This document shows positions 1 to 6,688 of a stretch of DNA of 18,612 bases, in pieces. The position numbers and the translations under genes are program-made. The notes under the pieces are model-generated. The model made no database searches, was not told the DNA's origin, and saw only the letters and a program-made list of their open reading frames with translations. Source of the stretch: Prevotella sp. (GTDB lineage Bacteria; Bacillota; Clostridia; Oscillospirales; Ruminococcaceae). The stretch covers positions 1 through 18,612 of the forward strand of contig JAMPIC010000034.1 in assembly GCA_023663025.1 (NCBI GenBank), written 5' to 3'. Each line of letters opens with the position of its first letter. Position 1 is the stretch's first letter.

Positions 1-194
1 CTTCGTTCCTTGTTTTTACTCGTGAACCGCGAGCTTCTTTCGTTCTCCGCATTCCTAACTTTCGTCGGAAACGCTCGGAATTTCAGGGTTCCTTTTTCAG
101 GTTTGTGTTCTTTCTGTTGTTCAATTTTCAAGGTTCTGTGTCCCGAACAATTATCCGGAACTGTCCCACGGTTTTACTTAACCTCTTGCGGAAC
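1..194 (-). other. Probable rRNA operon leader (16S gene lies beyond the left edge)
   Basis: Seen: transcription from the tandem promoters at 201-229 and 285-313 would run leftward through this stretch, which has no convincing reading frame. On the minus strand it contains GAACCTTGAAAATTGAACA (118-136). Known: Bacillus and Clostridium rrn leaders and 16S-23S spacers carry a similar CTTTGAAAACT-like antitermination/processing element roughly 100 nt before the mature rRNA. Inferred: the first rRNA gene, probably 16S, starts just outside the window, where an assembly break at a repeated rRNA operon would be expected. No rRNA sequence itself is visible. Confidence 0.7.
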
Positions 195-200
195 TTTTTA

Positions 201-229
201 AGTATATCACACATCTCCGCATTTGTCAA
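201..229 (-). promoter_or_regulatory. Sigma-A promoter P2, proximal promoter of the putative rRNA operon
   Basis: On the minus strand TTGACA (229-224) and TATACT (206-201) are separated by exactly 17 nt, a near-perfect sigma-A promoter. The start point would be near 194. Tandem perfect promoters in front of a non-coding leader are typical of rrn operons. Confidence 0.88.
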
Positions 230-284
230 GTACTTTTTCAAATTTCTTTCAGGAAATTTTTGTTGTTCCCGAGGCGACTTAAAT

Positions 285-313
285 ATAATAACACATTAAC
301 TGCGGTTTGTCAA
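285..313 (-). promoter_or_regulatory. Sigma-A promoter P1, distal promoter of the putative rRNA operon
   Basis: On the minus strand TTGACA (313-308) and TATTAT (290-285) are spaced by 17 nt, about 84 bp upstream of P2 and in the same orientation. The two form a tandem pair, as in many Firmicute rrn operons. Confidence 0.85.
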
Positions 314-405
314 CACCTTTTTTCAAATTCGTCGAATTGTCCATAAAAGTCAACACTATCCGACATATTCAAAGCAATTTGCACAACAAAACACAGTTCC
401 TGCAA

Positions 406-1221
406 TTATTCCTCGCCCTGCAAAATCATTTTCAGATAATCAAGCTGCTCGTCGCGAACGTCCTTGACCTGATTGTCGACGTCGCTCACAACAATGTAAA
501 AATTCTTGACTATCGTATTGCCCGACTCGCCGTCAACATAGTGGTAACGGTACACATAGGTCGAAGTGTTGGACGTGCTTTCTTTTACAATAGTATACGG
601 TTTCAAACCCAGCGTCCGTTCGGCGCTTTTGAGCGAAACGCCGAAATTGACCGCACTCGTTTCAAGGTTGCCCGCAGTCTTGCTGCCCATCCAGTTGTGC
701 TTGATAACGTAAAAATTATACAGTACAGCCTCGCCGACCGCCCCGCCGTCATTTTTTCTCAGCAGCACAGCCCATTCGGGAACTTCTATACCGCCCACAT
801 TCACGCTTTTCTCGGATTCGCAGATGTAGTCGTAATCCGCAATATGGTTCAGCGCACCGTACTGCGAGCTTTCGCCGCCTATAAACGCCGTCTCAACGGT
901 AGATTCAATGATGTCGATGTCTCTGCCGAGCGGTATCTTTTCAAAAATTTTCCGTCCCTCGGAAGCTTTCATCGACGCCGATACAAATACTATTATAATG
1001 ATTACCGCGGCAATGATGACCGCAGCACCGATTATCCTCACGATAATTTTCAGCGTTTTTTTCTTATCGCTGTTTTTGCTTTTGGAAGATCGCCTGCTCC
1101 TCTTTTCTTCTGCGGCTGTTTCGTTTGATACCGCTTCGCCGTTATTGATAATTTCCGCGCCGCAGTTTCCGCAGAAAACATCGCTGCCGTTTATCTCGTT
1201 TCCGCATTCGGGACAATTCAT
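406..1221 (-). CDS. Zinc-ribbon, single-pass membrane protein of unknown function
   Basis: A 271-residue protein. An N-terminal zinc ribbon (Cys3, Cys6, Cys17, Cys20 in two CxxC knuckles, the second CGNCG) is followed by a Lys/Arg/Ser-rich linker (about 38-58), one hydrophobic segment (about 59-82) and an extracytoplasmic domain of about 185 residues that I do not recognise. Proteins with a cytosolic zinc ribbon, one TM helix and a variable outer domain are common in Clostridia; the role is unknown. The start is the ATG at 1221, 8 nt after GGAG; an upstream in-frame TTG at 1239 would overlap the ribosome binding site and is rejected. It has its own promoter (1252-1280). It lies upstream of and co-oriented with the putative rRNA operon, and I see no clear terminator between them. 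Confidence 0.88.
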   Translation of the reverse strand: MNCPECGNEINGSDVFCGNCGAEIINNGEAVSNETAAEEKRSRRSSKSKNSDKKKTLKIIVRIIGAAVIIAAVIIIIVFVSASMKASEGRKIFEKIPLGRDIDIIESTVETAFIGGESSQYGALNHIADYDYICESEKSVNVGGIEVPEWAVLLRKNDGGAVGEAVLYNFYVIKHNWMGSKTAGNLETSAVNFGVSLKSAERTLGLKPYTIVKESTSNTSTYVYRYHYVDGESGNTIVKNFYIVVSDVDNQVKDVRDEQLDYLKMILQGEE

Positions 1222-1251
1222 CGGTTCTGCTCCTTTCAAAGCGTTTTCCTC

Positions 1252-1280
1252 AGTATACCATGTTTCCCGAAATTTGTCAA
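1252..1280 (-). promoter_or_regulatory. Sigma-A promoter of the zinc-ribbon gene
   Basis: Minus strand TTGACA (1280-1275), 17-nt spacer, TATACT (1257-1252). The start point would fall near 1245, giving a short leader of about 24 nt that contains the AAAGGAG ribosome binding site. Confidence 0.88.
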
Positions 1281-1408
1281 CCTCGGCCGGCGGATAAGAG
1301 CGGTTTACCCCAAATATTCGGTTGACAGCCGACGGTTCAAAGTTATTTCCCGGGAAAGGAAGAAGCGTACCGTAAACGTCTGATAATTAAAGAACCGCCG
1401 ATCAAATC

Positions 1409-1437
1409 TTGCCAAGTCACGGAAAATATGGTACAAT
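1409..1437 (+). promoter_or_regulatory. Sigma-A promoter of the kinase-DUF896-GNAT-nspC-SBP operon
   Basis: TTGCCA (1409-1414), 17-nt spacer, TACAAT (1432-1437), with the start codon 33 nt further on. No other convincing promoter is seen before 6624, so it probably serves the whole set of genes to 6573. Confidence 0.85.
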
Positions 1438-1470
1438 AGAAAAAAAACGGGAGAAAAGGAGAAAAGACAA

Positions 1471-1983
1471 ATGGAAATTAAAAAAATCATAGTAATCGGC
1501 AGTCCGGGCGCGGGCAAAAGCACCTTTTCACGGCGGCTGCGGGACATAACCGGTCTGCCGCTTTACTACCTTGATATGATAAATCACAAGCCCGACAGAA
1601 CCACCGTTACAAGGGAAGAGTTTGACAGTCGGCTGAACGAGATTTTGAGTACCGACAGCTGGATAATCGACGGAAACTATCAGCGCACCGTCGAAACGCG
1701 GCTGAAAAAGTGCGATACCGTCTTTCTTATGGACTTTCCGCCCGAGGTTTGCCTTGCGGGGGCGGCGGCGCGGGTCGGCAAAAAGCGCGAGGATATGCCT
1801 TGGGTAGAGGAGGAGCTTGACGTGGAGTTCCGCCAATGGATAGAGGATTTTCCCGAACAGGCGCTGCCAGAAATTTACCAAATGTTGGAAAAATATAACA
1901 GTAAAAATATTACGGTTTTTAAATCAAGAGCGGAAGCAAACGAATATTTACAAAAATTAGAAAAGGAGTTACAAAATGGTTAA
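1471..1983 (+). CDS. Adenylate-kinase-like P-loop kinase (topology modulation/FlaR type)
   Basis: A 170-residue cytosolic P-loop NTPase. The Walker A motif GSPGAGKST occupies residues 10-18 directly after a hydrophobic beta strand. The segment with YYLDM, the WIIDGNY motif and the FLMDFP strand resemble the small kinases annotated as 'DNA topology modulation protein' (FlaR) or AAA_17/18 adenylate-kinase-like proteins; the length fits this group. The substrate is unknown and the FlaR name does not establish a role in DNA topology. The start ATG lies 9 nt after AAGGAG. It is the first gene of the operon and its end overlaps the next start by 8 nt, which suggests translational coupling. Confidence 0.85.
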   Translation: MEIKKIIVIGSPGAGKSTFSRRLRDITGLPLYYLDMINHKPDRTTVTREEFDSRLNEILSTDSWIIDGNYQRTVETRLKKCDTVFLMDFPPEVCLAGAAARVGKKREDMPWVEEELDVEFRQWIEDFPEQALPEIYQMLEKYNSKNITVFKSRAEANEYLQKLEKELQNG

Positions 1984-2158
1984 GAAAAAAATTGACAGAA
2001 TTAACGAGCTGGCGAGGAAATCCCGCACCGCGGAGGGTCTTACCGAGGCGGAAAAAGCCGAGCAGACCGCCCTGCGGCAGGAGTACCGCGACGGTGTGAA
2101 AGCCAATTTGGAGGGTCAGCTGAAAAATATCGAAATTGTTGACCCAAATAAGGAGTAA
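1976..2158 (+). CDS. DUF896 (YnzC-like) small protein
   Basis: A 60-residue charged protein. The order KIDRINELARKS, LTEAEKAEQ, LRQEYRD and a short C-terminal stretch including NIEIVDP matches the DUF896/YnzC family, small helical proteins of Firmicutes (the B. subtilis relative is SOS-linked); molecular function is unknown. The start ATG lies 7 nt after AAGGAG and inside the end of the kinase gene. Its last two codons before the stop (AAG GAG) themselves form the ribosome binding site of the next gene, so the two are tightly coupled. Confidence 0.9.
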   Translation: MVKKKIDRINELARKSRTAEGLTEAEKAEQTALRQEYRDGVKANLEGQLKNIEIVDPNKE

Positions 2159-2161
2159 AAT

Positions 2162-2617
2162 ATGGAAATTATTGACTATTTTAAGTCCGACAAACCCGAC
2201 TACTGGCTTGCCGAAATCAAAAAAAGCGACTGGCGGGCTTCGGAAACCTTGGCGCGGTTTATCGCCGAAAACACCTTTCACGAGAACCTTGGCGAGGGCA
2301 CGCTGCTGCTCCTCACCGACGGAGGCAGACTTGTTTCCTTTGTGACGTTCGCCCAACAGGACAGCTTTGATAACTGCGAATTTACCCCTTGGATCGGCTT
2401 TGTCTACACCTTTCCCGAGTACCGCGGGCACAGGCACGTCGGCAAGCTGATCCGCCGCTGCGAGGAAATTGCGGCAGAGAACGGCATTCCCCGGGTTTAT
2501 GTGTGTACCGACCACATGGGGCTGTACGAAAAATACGGCTTTTCCTACATCGAAAGCCGCGACGACATTTACGGCGGGGTCAGCAGAATTTACAGCAAAA
2601 ATATTTCTGAGGAGTAA
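2162..2617 (+). CDS. GNAT family N-acetyltransferase
   Basis: A 151-residue acetyl-CoA-dependent acyltransferase. The central beta strand and cofactor loop read VYTFPEYRGHRHVGKLIRR (residues 81-99), a GNAT motif A with R88-G89 and G94 in the pyrophosphate-binding loop. Further on, YVCTDHMGLYEKYGF is the usual motif B ending, with the catalytic-region Tyr and the YxxxGF signature. The substrate cannot be told from sequence; being next to nspC makes a polyamine conceivable but unproven. The start follows AAGGAG by 6 nt and the preceding stop by 3 nt. Confidence 0.9.
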   Translation: MEIIDYFKSDKPDYWLAEIKKSDWRASETLARFIAENTFHENLGEGTLLLLTDGGRLVSFVTFAQQDSFDNCEFTPWIGFVYTFPEYRGHRHVGKLIRRCEEIAAENGIPRVYVCTDHMGLYEKYGFSYIESRDDIYGGVSRIYSKNISEE

Positions 2618-2622
2618 ATAAA

Positions 2623-3762
2623 ATGTTAAATTTCGATGTATCAACACTTCCCACGCCCTGCTATGTTGTGGACGAGCGGCTTTTAAAGAAAAATTTGGAA
2701 ATCCTCAAATCCGTTCAGGACAGGACGGGCTGCAAGATTTTACTTGCGCAAAAGGCGTTTTCTATGTACAGCGCCTATCCGCTCATCGGCGAGTATCTGT
2801 CGGGGACAACCGCCAGCGGTTTGTTTGAGGCACGTCTCGGGCGGGAGGAGATGCCCGAGGGGGAAGTTCACGTCTACTCCCCCGCTTACAAAAAAAGTGA
2901 TTTTGAGGAAATTGTTGGAATTGCCGACCACATTGTTTTCAACAGCTTTTTCCAATTTGAGAGGTTCTACCCCGACATTTTGAACAGCGGGCGGCACATT
3001 GAAGCCGGTATCAGAATGAACCCGGAATACTCCGAAATCAAGACGGACATTTACAATCCCTGTTTCAAAAATTCCCGTCTGGGAACGGTTTTGGCGGAGT
3101 TCCCCGACAGACTTCCCGAGGGCGTGAGCGGACTGCATTTCCACACAATGTGCGAGCAGGGCGCGGACGTGCTGGAGCGTACTGTTGCCGCTGTGGAGGA
3201 AAAATTCGGCAAATATTTCCACAGCATAAAGTGGCTGAATTTCGGCGGCGGACACCACATAACCCGCGAGGGATACGACATAGAAAAGCTTGTGGAAATT
3301 ATTGACAGGGTTCAGAAAAAATACAGCATTCGGGTCTACCTTGAGCCCGGGGAGGCGGTTGCTCTCAACGCGGGATTTTTGGTGACGGAGGTGCTGGACG
3401 TCCTCAAAAACGGTATGGATTTGGCAATTGTTGACACTTCGGCGGCTTGCCATATGCCCGATGTGCTGGAAATGCCCTACCGCCCCAACGTTATCGGCGC
3501 GGGTATGCCCGAGGAGAAGCCGTACACCTATCGTTTGGGCGGTCCCACCTGCCTTGCGGGGGACGTTATCGGGGACTATTCCTTTGACGAGCCGCTGAAA
3601 ATCGGGGACAGACTTGTGTTCTGCGATATGGCAATTTATTCTATGGTAAAAAATAACACTTTTAACGGTATGCCCCTGCCCGACATAATTTGGCGCGGCG
3701 GGGACGGCGCGTTCAGAACCGTGAAAAGCTTCGGCTACGAGGATTTCAAGCGCAGGCTCTGA
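2623..3762 (+). CDS. nspC: Carboxynorspermidine/carboxyspermidine decarboxylase
   Basis: A 379-residue PLP-dependent fold-type III decarboxylase (alanine racemase-like barrel plus C-terminal beta domain). It makes norspermidine or spermidine from the carboxylated precursor. Key residues are visible: the PLP lysine in LLAQKAFS (Lys44), the phosphate-binding NFGGGHH (206-212), EPGEAVAL (241-248), and the GPTCLAGD loop with catalytic Cys310. The opening PTPCYVVDE and length are typical of NspC. The start is 8 nt after GAGGAG and 5 nt after the GNAT stop. The usual partner, carboxy(nor)spermidine dehydrogenase, is not in this window, so the pathway must be completed elsewhere. Diaminopimelate decarboxylase is less likely, given this motif set and the short length. 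Confidence 0.92.
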   Translation: MLNFDVSTLPTPCYVVDERLLKKNLEILKSVQDRTGCKILLAQKAFSMYSAYPLIGEYLSGTTASGLFEARLGREEMPEGEVHVYSPAYKKSDFEEIVGIADHIVFNSFFQFERFYPDILNSGRHIEAGIRMNPEYSEIKTDIYNPCFKNSRLGTVLAEFPDRLPEGVSGLHFHTMCEQGADVLERTVAAVEEKFGKYFHSIKWLNFGGGHHITREGYDIEKLVEIIDRVQKKYSIRVYLEPGEAVALNAGFLVTEVLDVLKNGMDLAIVDTSAACHMPDVLEMPYRPNVIGAGMPEEKPYTYRLGGPTCLAGDVIGDYSFDEPLKIGDRLVFCDMAIYSMVKNNTFNGMPLPDIIWRGGDGAFRTVKSFGYEDFKRRL

Positions 3763-3788
3763 GGCTTTGTTCGGAAAGGAAAATTAAA

Positions 3789-5168
3789 ATGTTCGGAAAA
3801 ATATCCGCGATGCTTTCGACTGCCGCAATACTTGCGGCTGCCGCAATGTGTCTGACATTCTCCTCCTGCGCAAAGGGCGGGGAGGAAATTCCCGAACCGG
3901 CGGCGGTTACGGAGGACGGAAAGAAAATCATAAAGGTGTACGCGTGGCTTGTAACAGACGACGGTCTGTACAGTGCGATCCGCGATTTCAACGCGAAAAG
4001 CTCCGAATATAAAGCCGAGCTTACCGAATATGCAAGCACATACAAGGAAGAGCCGCTTATACGCCTGAACACCGACCTTACAACGGGAAACGCGCCCGAT
4101 ATACTCGTCGTCAGTCAGGCAATGCCGGTCAAAAGCTACATAGACAAGGGTTTGTTCGCGGACATTTACGAATTTATCGACAGCGACCCCGATATGAAGC
4201 GGGAGGATTTTTTAGAAAGCGTTTTCAGAGCCTACGAAAGAGACGGCAGGCTTTGCGAGATCGTACCCGAATTTTACATTGAGACCGTTACGGGAAAAAC
4301 GTCTTTGGTTGGGGATAAGCAGGGCAGAACGGCTGAGGAATTTATCGCGCTTGCAGAGACTTACCCCGATAAGAAGATAATGAACGGCTCCACGACAAAA
4401 AGCGGGGCGCTCGATATGTTTGTGCGGTACAGCTTCGGGAGCTTCATTGACCGAAACACGGGGAAATGCAGTTTTGACAGCGAGGAATTTACCGCGCTGC
4501 TGGAGTTCTGCAACCGCTTTCCCTTTGAGATACCGGACGGTTATTTTGAGAACGAATACAGCCCGGTCGACGAGGACTACGACCTGTTTAACGGGAACAC
4601 GCTGTTTTCTTCGGAATGGACAATAAGCAGCTTTACGGCAATACGCCTGCTGGAACGCGCGGTTTACGGAGAGCCTGTGACATTTATGGGTTTCCCGGGA
4701 GCGGGCGGGAACGGCGCGGTGATACGTCCGAAAAGCGAATACGCGATTATTTCGGACTCGGCAAACAAAGAGGGCGCGTGGGAATTTATGAGATATTTTT
4801 ATTCCGAGGAGTATCAGGACGGCATAATTTCCTCGCCAAGTCCAAATTTCCCCGTAAGAATGTCGTCCCTTGAAATTTTGGCTGAGAACGCCAAAAAGGG
4901 CAGATACAACCCGCTCGAACGTAAGTATGAAGAACCCGTGGCGAATTTATTCGGCAAAGAAGTAACTGTAGGCGTCAACACAGACGGGGACAACCGCAGG
5001 ATATACGACCTTATCGGATCAGCGGCGGGGGTCATGGAACAGGATAACTATATTTACCAAATTATTTCCGACGAAGCCGCAGTGTATTTTTCGGGACAGC
5101 GGCCCGTCGGGGAGACCGCCGAAATAATCCGGAACAGGGTGCAGAATTATCTTGACGAGAACCGCTGA
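3789..5168 (+). CDS. Solute-binding lipoprotein A (ABC family 1-like)
   Basis: A 459-residue lipoprotein. The signal peptide (about 1-26) ends in LTFSSC, with Cys27 as the likely lipidated residue; Phe at -3 is not the commonest lipobox. The mature part is a two-lobed solute-binding protein: an opening KVYAWL strand, NAPDILVVSQAMPVKSYIDKG (the SBP 'APDI' region), and FIDRNTGKCSFDSEEF near 219-234, shared with the paralogues at 5203 and 15589. The C-terminus has GAWEFMRYFYSEEYQ, typical of sugar-type binding proteins. The start is the ATG at 3789, 8 nt after AAAGGA; an in-frame ATG at 3690 lies inside nspC and would spoil the signal peptide. It lies 26 nt after nspC with no promoter between. 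No permease is adjacent, so it may serve the permeases at 10607-12519. Confidence 0.9.
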   Translation: MFGKISAMLSTAAILAAAAMCLTFSSCAKGGEEIPEPAAVTEDGKKIIKVYAWLVTDDGLYSAIRDFNAKSSEYKAELTEYASTYKEEPLIRLNTDLTTGNAPDILVVSQAMPVKSYIDKGLFADIYEFIDSDPDMKREDFLESVFRAYERDGRLCEIVPEFYIETVTGKTSLVGDKQGRTAEEFIALAETYPDKKIMNGSTTKSGALDMFVRYSFGSFIDRNTGKCSFDSEEFTALLEFCNRFPFEIPDGYFENEYSPVDEDYDLFNGNTLFSSEWTISSFTAIRLLERAVYGEPVTFMGFPGAGGNGAVIRPKSEYAIISDSANKEGAWEFMRYFYSEEYQDGIISSPSPNFPVRMSSLEILAENAKKGRYNPLERKYEEPVANLFGKEVTVGVNTDGDNRRIYDLIGSAAGVMEQDNYIYQIISDEAAVYFSGQRPVGETAEIIRNRVQNYLDENR

Positions 5169-5202
5169 AAAAATTGCAAAAAATAAAAAAGGAGAAATAA
5201 TT

Positions 5203-6573
5203 ATGCCGAATTTAAAAAAAGTTTTCGCGGCTTTATTTTCCGCCGCTTTTTGCCTGACGTTTTCCGCCTGCGGGAAAACCGAGCCGCCGCTTACCGAGGA
5301 GGGCAAGAAAATAATCTCGGTGTACACTTTGTATATTGACGACGGTCTTACTAAGGATATAAACGATTTCAACAAAAAAAGCGCGGAATATCACGCCGAA
5401 GTCACGGTGTACGGAGAGGATTTCCCCGACAATCCGCTGACACATCTCAACAACGATATTATCGCGGGGAAAGTTCCCGACGTTGTTATCCTGCACCCGC
5501 TTATGCCCGTTGACAGCTATATTTCAAAAGGATTTCTCGCCGACCTTTACGGCTTTATGGAGAGCGACGAGACCGTCAGCCGCAGCGATTTCCTTGAAAG
5601 CGTTTTAAAAGCCTATGAAATAAACGGCTGTCTTTACGAAATAGTGCCAAGCTTTAAGTTAAACACTCTCGCGGGCAAGGCTTCTCTGACGGGAAATTCT
5701 TCAGGCTGGACTGCGGAGGAATTTATCGGTTTCGCGGACGAAAATCCCGGCAAAAATATTATCGGCGGCGAGTATACTGTAAGCATTACCGCCGAGGAAT
5801 TTTTCTCATCGGTGACAAACTTGTGCCGCGAAAATTTTATCGACAGGAAAACGGGAAAATGCAGTTTCAATTCCGAAGCGTTTGCGGAACTTATGGAATT
5901 TTCGGGGAGTTTTCCGAGCGAAGTCGACCTTGAACAAATGGAAGCCAACAGCAATAATTACTGGAGCGATTTTTATGAATCTTACCGCGACGGCGGAACA
6001 CTGCTGAAAGCGTGCAGTATAGGCAATTTTGACGATATACGGGTAATGGAAAAAAGTGTGTTCACAACCCCCGTCGCATTAAAGGGCTACCCCGAAGTTA
6101 AGGGAAACGGCGCGGTTCTGAACTCGCATTTCGAGCTTGCGGTAAGCACAAAGGCGGCAAACTCCGAGGGCGCTTGGGAGTTTCTGAAATTTTTTCTTTC
6201 CGAGGAATATCAAGAGCAGTACGCAAAAACAGACAGCGAGTATTTCCCCGTAAAGGTTTCGGCGGTTGAAAAGGCGGCGGAGGCTTCAAAGGAGCTGCCT
6301 TTTTACGAGGACGAAAACGGCAGAAAGATATACGAGCAGAAAACTGTTTGGAACGGAATAACGGCGGTGAACGTCGGTGTAAATTCGGACGGGGATATTC
6401 AAAGGGTACTTGATTTTATAAACGGCGCGGAAAGTATCAGCCGCAAAGACAACGGCATAAACAGCATTATCGAGGAAGAAGCGGCGACGTATTTTTCGGG
6501 GCAGAAGTCAGCGGAAGAAGTTGCCGGAATTATACAGAACCGCGTAAACAACTACATCAAAGAAAACCGCTGA
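5203..6573 (+). CDS. Solute-binding lipoprotein B, paralogue of A and of the 15589 gene
   Basis: A 456-residue lipoprotein with a short signal peptide and Cys23 in LTFSAC. It shares block after block with its neighbour A and even more with the C-terminal part of the 792-residue protein at 15589: VPDVVILHPLMPVDSYISKG, NFIDRKTGKCSFNS (211-224), VKGNGAVLNSHFELAVSTKAAN and the ending EEVAGIIQNRVNNYIKENR. A and B are therefore a tandem duplication, diverged. The start ATG at 5203 lies 8 nt after AAAAAAGGAG; an in-frame ATG at 5152 would add a charged stretch before the signal peptide and is rejected. The ligand is unknown; family 1-like binding proteins usually bind sugars. It is the last gene of this operon; no clear terminator hairpin follows. 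Confidence 0.9.
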   Translation: MPNLKKVFAALFSAAFCLTFSACGKTEPPLTEEGKKIISVYTLYIDDGLTKDINDFNKKSAEYHAEVTVYGEDFPDNPLTHLNNDIIAGKVPDVVILHPLMPVDSYISKGFLADLYGFMESDETVSRSDFLESVLKAYEINGCLYEIVPSFKLNTLAGKASLTGNSSGWTAEEFIGFADENPGKNIIGGEYTVSITAEEFFSSVTNLCRENFIDRKTGKCSFNSEAFAELMEFSGSFPSEVDLEQMEANSNNYWSDFYESYRDGGTLLKACSIGNFDDIRVMEKSVFTTPVALKGYPEVKGNGAVLNSHFELAVSTKAANSEGAWEFLKFFLSEEYQEQYAKTDSEYFPVKVSAVEKAAEASKELPFYEDENGRKIYEQKTVWNGITAVNVGVNSDGDIQRVLDFINGAESISRKDNGINSIIEEEAATYFSGQKSAEEVAGIIQNRVNNYIKENR

Positions 6574-6623
6574 TACCCTGAATGACTTTTTTGCCCGTTT
6601 TTTACGAAAATATGACAAAATGC

Positions 6624-6652
6624 TTGACATTGGAGCCGCATTATTATAAAAT
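6624..6652 (+). promoter_or_regulatory. Sigma-A promoter of the GH25 lysozyme gene
   Basis: TTGACA (6624-6629), 17-nt spacer, TAAAAT (6647-6652), with the start codon 36 nt downstream. It separates the lysozyme gene from the solute-binding operon in front. Confidence 0.88.
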
Positions 6653-6688
6653 AAGTATGTAACTGCATTTTTTAGGAGGATCTGTAAA

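Noticed and set aside
307..1128. Long plus-strand frame of 273 codons opposite the zinc-ribbon gene
   Set aside because: It has no ribosome binding site or recognisable domain, while the minus-strand gene has a zinc ribbon, a TM helix, a promoter and a good ribosome binding site.
3690..3788. N-terminal extension of solute-binding lipoprotein A
   Set aside because: It would overlap nspC and bury the signal peptide; the ATG at 3789 has a proper ribosome binding site.
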